A stretch of 24,207 bases of DNA from Bacteroidales bacterium (GTDB lineage: Bacteria > Bacteroidota > Bacteroidia > Bacteroidales > Muribaculaceae), in assembly GCA_004557195.1 (NCBI GenBank), contig SFER01000010.1, positions 1 through 24,207 on the forward strand, written 5' to 3'. Shown here in pieces: positions 7,743-15,869 of this stretch. Position 1 is the stretch's first letter; every line of letters starts with the position of its first letter. The translations under genes and the position numbers were made by a program. The notes beneath the pieces were generated by a model. That model was not told the DNA's origin. It saw only the letters and a program-made list of their open reading frames with translations, and searched no databases.

Positions 7743-9191
7743 ATGCCACAGAACAACAGCGACACAATATCACGACGCATCCTCAAGGCAATGACGCTCT
7801 TTGGTGGAGTGAGAGTGGTGTCGATTCTCTGCTCAATCATCCGCACAAAATTTGTGGCGTTGTGGCTCGGACCGGCAGGTGTCGGGTTGTTCGGACTCTA
7901 CAACAATGTTGTGGATATGATTTCCTCATTTTCCAACCTGGGGATGCGCGACAGTTGTGTGCGCAACATAGCATCGGAGAAATCGAGTTACGCAATAGCG
8001 GTGATAATCACCGTGGTGAGGCGATGGGCAATGATGCTCGGCGCACTCGGCTCGCTTATCGCCCTGATCCTCTCCCCTATCCTAAGTTTTGCCACGTTTG
8101 GCGACTATGAACACATCTGGGGATTTGTGGCGCTCTCGGTGGTGTTTCTAATCAACTCCCTCACCCTCGGCGAGGAAGCTGTGCTGCAAGGCACGGCGCG
8201 ACTCCGCCGCCTCGCCCGCGCATCGATTTGCGGCGTGGTGGCAGGTATGCTGGTGAGCATCCCGATGTTCTACTTCTGGCGCCTCGACAGTGTGATTCCA
8301 TCCATTATCGCCTATCACGCCACCACCGGACTTTTCATGTGGATTTGGCGCAACAAAGATTTCAAGAGCGAACCTGTATCGCTCACCCGGCGGGAAACCG
8401 TAACACGCGGACTCGGATTTATCAAGGTGGGCACATATATGATGGTGAGTTCGTTTGTTTCGCTGCTCTGCGCCTACCTGTTCCGCTCCTATCTCAACAA
8501 CTATTACGGCACCACCGATGTGGGGCTGTTTCAAGCCGGCTTCACCCTCGTGAGTCAATACACCGGCATAATTTTCGCCGCTATGGGCGTGGAATACTAC
8601 CCTCGGCTCTCCAAGACCATCGACAGCCGCAAGCGCACATCGCTCTTTGTTTCCACGCAAATCAATCTGCTGCTCACCCTGCTCATCCCCATAATCGCGG
8701 TGTTCATTTTTGCATCGAAGTGGATTGTGCTGTTGCTCTATTCAAGCGAATTTACCTCAATTGAGCCGTACATCACCATGGCGATGCTCGGAATCGTGTT
8801 CCGCGCCCTCTCCTGGGGGATGGCATTCACCATTCTCGCCAAGGGGGACGGCCCCACATTCATAGTAACGGAGTGTGTGAGCGCGGCAGTGGGGCTTGCG
8901 CTCAAGGTTCTGCTTTTCGACACCATGGGCATTGCAGGTCTCGGTGTGGCATTCACAGCGTGGTATTTGGTTTATGTTGCGATAATCTATTATGTGTATC
9001 GCCGCCGCTACCGGCTCACGCTCCACACCTCCACATTCAAGCTGGCAATTATCGCCATAGCATCCACCGCGGCAATGCTGTTCTGCCACAACCGGGAGTG
9101 GCTCGCAGCCGAAGTGATATTGATTATTCTCCTTGCCGCCATATCGCTGACCATATTGCGCAAAACCGCATCAAAAACACGCAAAAATTGA
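7743..9191 (+). CDS. Wzx-type O-antigen/polysaccharide flippase
   Basis: This inner-membrane protein of 482 residues has about a dozen hydrophobic helices over its whole length. The N-terminal block (TLFGGVRVVSILCSIIRTKF followed by LGPAGVGLFGLYNNV) is typical of the O-antigen translocase/WzxE branch of the MOP exporter superfamily, which flips undecaprenyl-linked oligosaccharides to the periplasmic face. The C-terminal tail is basic (RKTASKTRKN), fitting a cytosolic end. It is the last gene of the operon starting at dut. No glycosyltransferase or Wzy polymerase gene lies nearby, so its substrate must be made elsewhere in the genome. MOP family membership is secure, the exact substrate is not. 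Confidence 0.9.
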   Translation: MPQNNSDTISRRILKAMTLFGGVRVVSILCSIIRTKFVALWLGPAGVGLFGLYNNVVDMISSFSNLGMRDSCVRNIASEKSSYAIAVIITVVRRWAMMLGALGSLIALILSPILSFATFGDYEHIWGFVALSVVFLINSLTLGEEAVLQGTARLRRLARASICGVVAGMLVSIPMFYFWRLDSVIPSIIAYHATTGLFMWIWRNKDFKSEPVSLTRRETVTRGLGFIKVGTYMMVSSFVSLLCAYLFRSYLNNYYGTTDVGLFQAGFTLVSQYTGIIFAAMGVEYYPRLSKTIDSRKRTSLFVSTQINLLLTLLIPIIAVFIFASKWIVLLLYSSEFTSIEPYITMAMLGIVFRALSWGMAFTILAKGDGPTFIVTECVSAAVGLALKVLLFDTMGIAGLGVAFTAWYLVYVAIIYYVYRRRYRLTLHTSTFKLAIIAIASTAAMLFCHNREWLAAEVILIILLAAISLTILRKTASKTRKN

Positions 9192-9249
9192 TAAAAAAGG
9201 CTTATATTACTTTTATTTTCAGTTATTTATATTTTTTATTGAGAAAATA

Positions 9250-9281
9250 TTTGCTTTTAATCTTTTTTGTGCTTACCTTTG
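9250..9281 (+). promoter_or_regulatory. greA promoter
   Basis: TTTG at 9250-9253 and TACCTTTG at 9274-9281 are 20 bases apart. The elements and spacing are the same as in the rplS promoter, including the CA that follows TTTG. Transcription should start near 9288, about 150 bases ahead of the greA start codon. Confidence 0.85.
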
Positions 9282-9302
9282 CAATGTTATTCAAAGGCAA
9301 TG

Positions 9303-9322
9303 CAGAAATGAGAGCATTTCTG
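9303..9322 (+). promoter_or_regulatory. Leader hairpin upstream of greA
   Basis: CAGAAATG (9303-9310) and CATTTCTG (9315-9322) form a perfect 8-base stem with the 4-base loop AGAG. It lies just inside the inferred transcript and is not followed by a T run. It would be the first of two structured elements in the greA leader. Confidence 0.6.
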
Positions 9323-9372
9323 TTCCCGAGAGGGATGTCGGATTGAGTGACAGACTGAAATTTTTATACAAT

Positions 9373-9411
9373 AAGGGTCTCAACTTTAAAGTGGAGATTC
9401 TTTTATTTTTT
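9373..9411 (+). terminator. Terminator-like hairpin (possible attenuator) before greA
   Basis: AAGGGTCTC (9373-9381) pairs with GAGATTCTT (9394-9402) over 9 positions including two G-U wobbles, and the loop can add three more pairs. A T-rich tract (TTTTATTTTTT) follows directly, and the greA ATG lies 25 bases beyond it. It is downstream of the greA promoter, so it cannot only terminate the flippase operon. It would stop or attenuate greA transcription, or release a small RNA of about 120 bases. Confidence 0.6.
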
Positions 9412-9436
9412 ACTAATTAAAAACAAATTTAAAACC

Positions 9437-9910
9437 ATGGCAATTACTTACATGACCCAAGCCGGGTACAAAAAGAAAATGGAAGAAATCGCTTATCTCG
9501 AAAATGTTAAGCGTCCCGAAATATCTCGCGCTATCGCAGAAGCGCGCGACAAAGGCGATTTGTCGGAGAATGCCGAATACGATGCAGCCAAAGAGGCTCA
9601 AGGTATGCTCGAGATGAAAATCTCGCAACTCAAAGACCTCGTGGCTAACGCTCGAATTATCGACGACAGCAAGCTCAACACCGAGGAGGTGCAGATTCTC
9701 AACTCTGTTACCATCAAGAATGTCAAGACAGGCGCTCAGATGAAATACACCATCGTTGCCGACAGCGAGGCTAATATCCGCGAAGGCAAAATCGCTTCGA
9801 GCACCCCTATCGCTAAAGGTCTCATCGGACACAAGGTGGGCGAAGTGGTTGAAATCCAAGTGCCGTCGGGCAAGATGCAATTCGAAATCGTTAATATTTC
9901 TATCGACTAA
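9437..9910 (+). CDS. greA: Transcription elongation factor GreA
   Basis: At 157 residues this is the standard GreA length. GreA enters the secondary channel of RNA polymerase and stimulates cleavage of backtracked transcripts. The N-terminal coiled coil carries the hallmark GDLSENAEYDAAKEAQ (about residues 38-53), whose acidic tip residues hold the catalytic metal. The C-terminal FKBP-like domain includes TPIAKGLIGHKVGEVVEIQVPSG. The ATG at 9437 follows an AT-rich leader. The HIT gene starts 11 bases after its stop codon, an order I recall in other Bacteroidetes. Regulation through the upstream hairpin is possible. Confidence 0.97.
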   Translation: MAITYMTQAGYKKKMEEIAYLENVKRPEISRAIAEARDKGDLSENAEYDAAKEAQGMLEMKISQLKDLVANARIIDDSKLNTEEVQILNSVTIKNVKTGAQMKYTIVADSEANIREGKIASSTPIAKGLIGHKVGEVVEIQVPSGKMQFEIVNISID

Positions 9911-9921
9911 TATTTGGTATT

Positions 9922-10314
9922 ATGGCTTCTATTTTCAGTAGAATTGTAGCAGGTGAAATTCCTTGCTATAAAGTAGCCGAAGACGACAATTATTTTGCTT
10001 TCCTCGACATTGCCCCGGTTGCTCCGGGACACACCCTCGTTATCCCCAAGAAAGAGGTAGATTACATTTTCGACCTCACCGACGAGGAATACCTCGGACT
10101 TATGACTTTTGCTCGCAAAGTGGCTGCCGCATTGCAAAAATCGATGCCTTGCAAGCGTATCGGCGTGGCTGTTATGGGCATGGAAGTGCCTCACACCCAT
10201 GTTCATCTTGTCCCCATCAACAAAGAAAGTGATATGAATTTCTTCCGCGACAAACTTTCGCTCCCCGCCGAAGAAATGGCTGCTATTGCAAAGAAAATCT
10301 CCGAAAATTTCTAA
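9922..10314 (+). CDS. HIT-family nucleotide hydrolase/transferase
   Basis: This is a single-domain cytosolic protein of 130 residues. The N-terminal FSRIVAGEIPCYKVAEDD segment and the histidine triad HTHVHLVP (about residues 92-99, with the central His as nucleophile) place it in the HIT superfamily, Hint/HinT-like branch. Such enzymes hydrolyse purine nucleoside phosphoramidates or related AMP conjugates; the physiological substrate is uncertain. It is co-transcribed with greA and is followed by an intrinsic terminator. Stop codons and length look intact. Confidence 0.93.
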   Translation: MASIFSRIVAGEIPCYKVAEDDNYFAFLDIAPVAPGHTLVIPKKEVDYIFDLTDEEYLGLMTFARKVAAALQKSMPCKRIGVAVMGMEVPHTHVHLVPINKESDMNFFRDKLSLPAEEMAAIAKKISENF

Positions 10315-10340
10315 GAGATAGAAGCACGATTAACCCCATA

Positions 10341-10373
10341 AAAGAGCATCCATGCGGTGCTCTTTTTCTTTTT
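10341..10373 (+). terminator. Terminator of the greA-HIT operon
   Basis: AAAGAGCATC (10341-10350) and GGTGCTCTTT (10356-10365) form a 10-base stem with one wobble pair and a 5-base loop. A T-rich tract (TTCTTTTT) follows. Confidence 0.9.
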
Positions 10374-10395
10374 ATCGTCATTTTTAACCATTACT

Positions 10396-10427
10396 GTTGT
10401 GTAAGTGGCAAGAATTTCTTAATTTTG
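10396..10427 (+). promoter_or_regulatory. dgt promoter
   Basis: GTTG at 10396-10399 (one base off TTTG) and TAATTTTG at 10420-10427 are 20 bases apart, the same spacing as in the rplS and greA promoters. Transcription would begin near 10434, giving a leader of only about 16 bases before the ATG at 10450. Confidence 0.72.
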
Positions 10428-10449
10428 AAAATCCAATAGTGCAAAAACG

Positions 10450-11790
10450 ATGAATATGCAAGAAAATATGCAATGGCAAGACCTTATCAGCGATAAGCGG
10501 CTTGGACTGGAAGATTACAAAGAGACTAAAAACAGTGTGCGCAGCGATTTTCAGCGCGATTACGACCGCCTTATCTTCTCATCACCGTTCCGTCGCTTGC
10601 AGAACAAGACTCAGGTGTTCCCGTTGCCGGGAAGCATATTTGTGCACAACCGCCTCACTCACAGCCTCGAAGTGGCTGGCGTAGGACGCTCGATTGCCAA
10701 CGAGGTGATGCTGCAACTCCTTCCGCGCTACGCCTCCGAGCCTTGGGCGCACAGGCTTCACAATATCGGCGAAATCGTGTCGGCGGCATGTCTCGCCCAC
10801 GACCTCGGCAATCCGCCTTTCGGACATTCGGGAGAGAAAGCAATAGGCACATATTTCTCCGAGGGGGAAGGGCTTCAACTCAAGCCGCTCCTCACCCCCG
10901 AACAATGGAACGACCTAATCCATTTCGAAGGGAATGCCAACTCTTTCAGACTGCTCACCCACCAATTCAAAGGGCGCCGCAAGGGGGGATTTGCAATGAC
11001 CTACTCGCTCCTCGCCTCGATAGTGAAGTATCCCTATTCCTCGGCACACGCCAACGATAAAGGGAAATTCGGATTCTTCACCTCCGAGCACGACATCTAC
11101 ACAAAGATTGCCAATGAGCTGGGGATTCTGAAAAAATCGGATGACTACTACTGCCGCCACCCGCTCGTGTATATGGTGGAAGCCGCCGACGACATCTGCT
11201 ACCAGATTATGGATATCGAGGATGCACACAAACTCAAGATTATCGACACCCCCACAACTATATCGTTGCTCACCGGATTCTTTGACGAAGAACGTGTTGA
11301 GCACATGAATCATGTGATGAGCGAAATCGACGACCGCAACGAGAAAGTGGCTTACCTGCGCTCTTGCGCCATCGGCACCTTGGTGGCTGAATGTGCCAAG
11401 GCGTTTATCGACAACGAGCAGCAAATCCTCGCCGGGAAATTCCAAGGAAGCCTCATTCAGCACATCTCGGCTCAGCCGCGCAAAGGATATGACGCCTGCA
11501 CCGAACTTGCATACGCCAAGATTTACTGCGCCAACGATGTTGTGGATATCGAACTCGCCGGTAACCAAATCATCACATTCCTGCTGAATCGCCTCATCGA
11601 GGCAGTGAGATTCCCCGAGCGCAACTATTCCAAACTACTTCTAAGCCGTGTTCCGAGCCAATACGATGTGTATGCCGACACTCTTTTCGGCAAGATACAG
11701 GCGGTAATCGACCATATCAGCGGTATGACCGATGTCTATGCCCTCGATTTATACCGGAAACTCAACGGCATGTCGCTCCCGGCGGTGTAA
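10450..11790 (+). CDS. dgt: Deoxyguanosinetriphosphate triphosphohydrolase (dGTPase)
   Basis: This HD-domain enzyme hydrolyses dGTP to deoxyguanosine and tripolyphosphate, lowering dNTP pools. It has 446 residues. Family features are RLQNKTQVFPL (about 49-59), the first metal-binding His in RLTHSLEV (His71), and the HD pair in CLAHDLGNPPFGHSG (His117-Asp118). A downstream Asp-rich helix (ADDICYQIMDIEDAHK) supplies the last metal ligand. Two in-frame starts lie close together (10450 and 10456), and the first is kept because it sits at the expected distance from the promoter. The gene is monocistronic and nearly touches the convergent gene at 11796, with no visible terminator between them. Confidence 0.95.
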   Translation: MNMQENMQWQDLISDKRLGLEDYKETKNSVRSDFQRDYDRLIFSSPFRRLQNKTQVFPLPGSIFVHNRLTHSLEVAGVGRSIANEVMLQLLPRYASEPWAHRLHNIGEIVSAACLAHDLGNPPFGHSGEKAIGTYFSEGEGLQLKPLLTPEQWNDLIHFEGNANSFRLLTHQFKGRRKGGFAMTYSLLASIVKYPYSSAHANDKGKFGFFTSEHDIYTKIANELGILKKSDDYYCRHPLVYMVEAADDICYQIMDIEDAHKLKIIDTPTTISLLTGFFDEERVEHMNHVMSEIDDRNEKVAYLRSCAIGTLVAECAKAFIDNEQQILAGKFQGSLIQHISAQPRKGYDACTELAYAKIYCANDVVDIELAGNQIITFLLNRLIEAVRFPERNYSKLLLSRVPSQYDVYADTLFGKIQAVIDHISGMTDVYALDLYRKLNGMSLPAV

Positions 11791-11795
11791 CGCAC

Positions 11796-12356
11796 CTATC
11801 GCAGGGTGATTCCTGTTACAATATTCTTGGAAGAACCGCGCCACGGAAGTGTGCCGAGGTAGGTTTCGTATTGCACGCACACCTTCTTGCCGCTCCCCTG
11901 GAGCTTCATTATCTCCGATGCTATCGAGTCGTTCTCAACAGAGAAGGAGAAATCGCGCTGATACACTCGCGATGTGTCGTTGATGGCAAACTCGCTTATC
12001 ATATCCCCCTCGAATGTGGTGAACATATAGCCGCGCTTCTCGATATTGAGAATGTAACCGGATTTCTCGGCATTAACAACATAGGGTGAGCAATACTTGT
12101 AGTAGAACCATCCGCCCACCGAGAGCAGCGCCACAACAGCCACGATTACAATAAATTTGAGCCAACGGTGCGGTTTCACCACAATTACATCATCGTCGGC
12201 ATCTTCGTCATCATCATTTTTTTGCACCGGGGGTACCGGAGCGGTCGGTGTCGATTGCTGCGGGGCAACCGAGGGGCGTTGGGCAGGCTGAGCTACAGGC
12301 TCGTCGTCCGCGCTACTAAAGAAATCTTCAAAATCGTCTAAATTATCTTTAGCCAT
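11796..12356 (-). CDS. Single-pass membrane protein, conserved hypothetical
   Basis: The leftward protein has 186 residues. Residues 1-64 are disordered and acidic with Gln/Pro/Thr-rich spacers and a DDDEDADDD run. One membrane helix follows (about 66-86, WLKFIVIVAVVALLSVGGWF), then a folded domain of about 95 residues. That domain has motifs I recall from uncharacterised Bacteroidetes proteins: IEKRGYMFTTFEGDM, FSFSVENDSIA and LGTLPWRG. Positive residues before the helix suggest the acidic tail is cytosolic and the folded domain periplasmic. It lies 33 bases downstream of the flippase-like gene and is probably co-transcribed with it. I cannot assign a function. Confidence 0.82.
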   Translation of the reverse strand: MAKDNLDDFEDFFSSADDEPVAQPAQRPSVAPQQSTPTAPVPPVQKNDDDEDADDDVIVVKPHRWLKFIVIVAVVALLSVGGWFYYKYCSPYVVNAEKSGYILNIEKRGYMFTTFEGDMISEFAINDTSRVYQRDFSFSVENDSIASEIMKLQGSGKKVCVQYETYLGTLPWRGSSKNIVTGITLR

Positions 12357-12389
12357 TATCGTTTCAAATTACAAGGGTTATATATATGT

Positions 12390-13469
12390 CTAAAGCGACA
12401 TGCCATCACCGTCGCTGTCTGATTCTATCTTGGTTATGCCTGCCTTGATGCGGCTGCGGTCGATAGCCATACTCACAAAAGCATAGATTCCGAGCACGAT
12501 GAGAAGCAATGTCTGCGCGCCCCACACCACCATCGCAAATGTCGATGCAGAGGCGTCAAACGGTCCTGCGGGATTGAAATTGGTGCCTACGCCATAGAGC
12601 GAGAGACCGAAAATCACCGCAATATGCCATGCGCCGAGACCGCCGTTGGTGGGGATGCCCATACTTATCGAACTCAACACAAATATCACAAGAGTGGGGA
12701 TGAGCCCGAGCGATGCGGTGTAGGAGAAAGCAAATGTGGCAACATAAAGTTGGGTGAAATAGCATCCCCAAATGAGGATGGTATAGAACAGGAACCACCA
12801 TTTGCCATCCATCTTCGCCACCACAATAAAGCCGTTCCAGAGATTGGAAACGAGTGTGCGAATCTTCAACACAAACTTATTGGAAGTCTTCACGGTGAAC
12901 AACGCCACGAGAGCGGCAATGCCAATCACGCCCAAAGCCCAGATGAGCGGCGATGTGAGCATATTGTAGATGCCGTCCTTCGCTTGAGGATATGTGTCGA
13001 GAAACGAGATAAATGCGCTTTGAGCCAGGAAAAATGTAATGAATGTGAGGAAAAGCACCGTGAACGTGTCGGAAAGACGGTCGCCGACCATTGAGCCGAG
13101 CACCTTGGTAAACGACACCTTCTCGCGGTCGGCAATGTAACCGGAACGCCACACCTCGCCAAGGCGCGGAAAAATTAGATTTACGGCATAGGTGCCGAAA
13201 ATCGAGTTGATTAATGCCGATGTTGAAGGGCGCACACCGAGGGCACGCAACTGCAACCGCCACCGCAATGCACGAAACACATGGCTGAACACGCTGATTA
13301 TCAATGCCGCGCCAATCCACCAATAGTTGATTTCGCTACGCATGATTTCTTTCATCTGGTCGATATCGACATTCTTACACAGGAAATAAAACAAGCCTAC
13401 GCCTATCACTACAGGGACAAAAAACTGTAGAAATTTCCCGAATCCTTTTTTTAACTTATCTTTTTCCAA
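12390..13469 (-). CDS. Lysylphosphatidylglycerol synthase TM-like (UPF0104) membrane protein
   Basis: The leftward protein has 359 residues and about eight hydrophobic helices spread over the chain. The sequence around HVFRALRWRLQLRALG (about 63-78), NLIFPRLGEVWRSGYIADRE (about 97-116) and PTNGGLGAWHIAVIFGLSLYG is characteristic of the LPG_synthase_TM/UPF0104 family, whose members move or modify lipids in the inner membrane. The usual cytosolic synthase domain is absent, so this is the membrane half only. The start is a TTG at 13469: a stop lies two codons upstream and the next in-frame ATG would remove the first helix. A good promoter lies 41-71 bases upstream. Confidence 0.88.
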   Translation of the reverse strand: MEKDKLKKGFGKFLQFFVPVVIGVGLFYFLCKNVDIDQMKEIMRSEINYWWIGAALIISVFSHVFRALRWRLQLRALGVRPSTSALINSIFGTYAVNLIFPRLGEVWRSGYIADREKVSFTKVLGSMVGDRLSDTFTVLFLTFITFFLAQSAFISFLDTYPQAKDGIYNMLTSPLIWALGVIGIAALVALFTVKTSNKFVLKIRTLVSNLWNGFIVVAKMDGKWWFLFYTILIWGCYFTQLYVATFAFSYTASLGLIPTLVIFVLSSISMGIPTNGGLGAWHIAVIFGLSLYGVGTNFNPAGPFDASASTFAMVVWGAQTLLLIVLGIYAFVSMAIDRSRIKAGITKIESDSDGDGMSL

Positions 13470-13509
13470 AATTTATATTATCTTTGTAGGTTGCAAATTC
13501 TTTATGGTG

Positions 13510-13540
13510 CAAAGATAGTGCAAACGAGAGGAATATCAAA
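13510..13540 (-). promoter_or_regulatory. Promoter of the leftward 13469-11796 operon
   Basis: On the minus strand TTTG (13540-13537) precedes TATCTTTG (13517-13510) by 19 bases, matching the Bacteroidetes consensus at the best-known spacing. Transcription should begin near 13503, about 34 bases before the TTG start codon. Confidence 0.82.
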
Positions 13541-13617
13541 ATAAAAACGAGTTTTTAATTTTGGATTCCCGAGTGTAGCCTATCTTATCAAAAGTCTAAA
13601 GATAGTGCAGCCTATCT

Positions 13618-13627
13618 CGCCTTTGCA
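13618..13627 (+). promoter_or_regulatory. Possible rsmA -7 region
   Basis: CGCCTTTGCA matches the CCTTTGCA part of the rplS, greA and recR promoters but lacks the TA. No TTTG is found 19-20 bases upstream. A perfect TAATTTTG at 13556-13563 is an alternative but would leave a leader of about 105 bases. Neither is convincing. Confidence 0.3.
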
Positions 13628-13675
13628 CCTGAAAAGTTTGCTAATTTTAGGAATTAAAAATTTTAAGGATAAGAT

Positions 13676-14455
13676 ATGCCACAGGTAAAGCCTAAGAAAT
13701 CTCTCGGACAGCACTTCCTCACCGACATGGGGATTGCGCAGCGAATTGCCGACACGCTAATCGACAGGGTTGGCATGCCGGTTATCGAAGTGGGCCCCGG
13801 AATGGGTGTGCTCACCCGGTTTTTAATGGAAGCCGGACACAATCTCAAGGTCGTGGAGCTCGACGGCGAAAGTGTTGACTATCTCAATGCCAATTTCCCC
13901 GGTCTTGAAGGTAGGATAATTGCCGACGACTTCCTCAAAATCGACCTCAAAGAGGTGGCGGGCGACGGAAAGTTTTGTGTAATAGGAAATTACCCCTACA
14001 ATATTTCATCGCAGATTTTCTTCAAGGTGCTTGAATATCGCGACCAAGTGGAATGTTGCAGCGGTATGCTGCAGAAAGAGGTGGCTGAACGCATCGCCGC
14101 TAAGCCCGGTTCCAAGACCTACGGCATCCTCTCGGTGCTCCTCCAGGCATGGTACGACATTGAATATCTTTTCACCGTGCCGGAGCATGTGTTCAATCCG
14201 CCGCCAAAAGTGAAATCGGGTGTGATTCGCCTCGTGCGCAACAATGTGGAGCATCTCGATTGCGATGAACGCCTGTGGAAATCGGTGATTAAGACATCTT
14301 TCGGACAGCGGCGCAAGACCTTGCGAAACTCGCTGCGCGGAATGGTGCAAAACCCCGACACTCTCGCTCTGCCCATCTTCAACAAGCGTCCGGAGCAATT
14401 ATCGGTTGATGAATTTATATATCTCACCAACCTCATTTCAGACAAAAAAGAATAA
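13676..14455 (+). CDS. rsmA: 16S rRNA dimethyladenosine transferase RsmA (KsgA)
   Basis: RsmA uses S-adenosylmethionine to dimethylate two adjacent adenosines near the 3' end of 16S rRNA during late small-subunit assembly. It has 259 residues, normal for the family. Visible features are KKSLGQHFLTD (7-17), the SAM-binding loop EVGPGMGVLT (38-47), and the catalytic NYPYNIS motif (105-111, in place of the common NLPYN). Downstream are EVAERIAAKPGSKTYGILSV and PPPKVKSGVIRL. It starts a rightward operon with mgtE, which begins 12 bases after its stop codon. Confidence 0.97.
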   Translation: MPQVKPKKSLGQHFLTDMGIAQRIADTLIDRVGMPVIEVGPGMGVLTRFLMEAGHNLKVVELDGESVDYLNANFPGLEGRIIADDFLKIDLKEVAGDGKFCVIGNYPYNISSQIFFKVLEYRDQVECCSGMLQKEVAERIAAKPGSKTYGILSVLLQAWYDIEYLFTVPEHVFNPPPKVKSGVIRLVRNNVEHLDCDERLWKSVIKTSFGQRRKTLRNSLRGMVQNPDTLALPIFNKRPEQLSVDEFIYLTNLISDKKE

Positions 14456-14467
14456 AGATTTGATGTT

Positions 14468-15832
14468 ATGCAGATAGATATAACTCCCGAATTCATAGAG
14501 AAATTCCGACAACTCGCCATTGCGCGCAACGAGGAGGAGGCTCGTGAGGAACTGAGCAAACTCCACCCTGCCGACATTGCCGAATTGTTTCACGAACTCG
14601 AAATTGAAGAGGCGGAATTTCTCGATTCGCTTCTCGATGAGGAGCGCGCCGCCGACGTGCTCATGGAACTCGACGAGGACGACCGTAAGCGCCTCCTCGC
14701 CAATATGCCCAACGAGGAAATCGCCAAGCAATTCCTCGAGCACCTCGACACCGACGATGCCGTTGACCTTATCCAGGAGCTCGACGAAGAAGACCGCGAC
14801 GAGATTATCAGCCACATCGACGACATGGAGCAAGCTGGCGACATCATCGACCTCCTCAAGTATGACGACGACACCGCCGGTGGTCTCATGGGCACCGAGA
14901 TGATTATCGTGAACGAAAATTGGAGTATGCCCGAGTGTGTCAAGCAGATGCGCGCTCAAGCCGAAGATATGGACGAGATTTACAACGTGTATGTGGTTGA
15001 CAACGACAACCGCCTGCGCGGTGTGTTCCCGCTCAAGAAGATGATTACCCACCCATCGGTGTCGAAAATCAAAAATGTGATGCAAACCGACCCGATTTCG
15101 GTGAAAACCGACACTCCGATAGAAGATGTGGCTCTCGATTTCGAGAAATACGACCTTGTGGCAATGCCGGTTATCGATTCGATTGGACGCCTCGTGGGGC
15201 GCATCACCGTCGATGACGTTATGGACCGCGTGCGCGAACAGAACGAGCGCGACTACCAGTTGGCATCAGGTCTCTCGAGCGACATCGAAACCGATGACAC
15301 CGTGCTGTCGCAAACCAAAGCTCGCCTCCCCTGGCTCCTTATCGGAATGGTGGGCGGTCTCGCCAACTCGGTGATTCTCGGCAATTTCGAGGCAGGATTT
15401 GCCACCAATCCGGCAATGGCGCTTTTCATCCCGCTAATCGGTGGAACAGGCGGAAATGTCGGCATCCAATCGTCGGCTATCGTGGTTCAAGGCCTCGCCA
15501 ACGGCTCTCTCGAGCTACGCCATGCCGCCAAGCAGATATGGAAAGAAATGAGCGTGGCTCTTATCAATGCAGTGGTGATTTCGCTCCTCGTTTTCGCCTA
15601 CAACTGCTTCAAACTCGACCCGCTCAACCCCACCACACTCGCCGTGTCGCTATCGCTATTTGGAGTGGTGCTTTTCGCCTCGGTGTTCGGCACCTTAGTG
15701 CCCCTCGCACTCGAAAGATTCAAAATCGACCCGGCTATCGCCACCGGACCGTTTATCACCATCACCAACGACATCATTGGCATGTTGATATACATGCTCA
15801 TAAGTGGCGCTTTAATGGGACTGTTCAATTAA
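14468..15832 (+). CDS. mgtE: Magnesium transporter MgtE
   Basis: This is a Mg2+ channel of 454 residues. Order of parts: an acidic MgtE N-domain (about 15-135) rich in Asp/Glu that senses cytosolic Mg2+, two CBS domains (about 138-255, including VYVVDNDNRLRGVFPL and MPVIDSIGRLVGRITVDDVM), a connecting helix, and five membrane helices from about 285 to the end. The pore signature GGTGGNVGIQSSAIVVQGLA lies near residues 324-343. Acidic N-domains close the channel when Mg2+ is high, so regulation is built into the protein. I saw no magnesium riboswitch in the 12 bases after rsmA. Confidence 0.96.
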   Translation: MQIDITPEFIEKFRQLAIARNEEEAREELSKLHPADIAELFHELEIEEAEFLDSLLDEERAADVLMELDEDDRKRLLANMPNEEIAKQFLEHLDTDDAVDLIQELDEEDRDEIISHIDDMEQAGDIIDLLKYDDDTAGGLMGTEMIIVNENWSMPECVKQMRAQAEDMDEIYNVYVVDNDNRLRGVFPLKKMITHPSVSKIKNVMQTDPISVKTDTPIEDVALDFEKYDLVAMPVIDSIGRLVGRITVDDVMDRVREQNERDYQLASGLSSDIETDDTVLSQTKARLPWLLIGMVGGLANSVILGNFEAGFATNPAMALFIPLIGGTGGNVGIQSSAIVVQGLANGSLELRHAAKQIWKEMSVALINAVVISLLVFAYNCFKLDPLNPTTLAVSLSLFGVVLFASVFGTLVPLALERFKIDPAIATGPFITITNDIIGMLIYMLISGALMGLFN

Positions 15833-15869
15833 TTCAACAATAAAACAACAATAATCACACACTAAGAAA

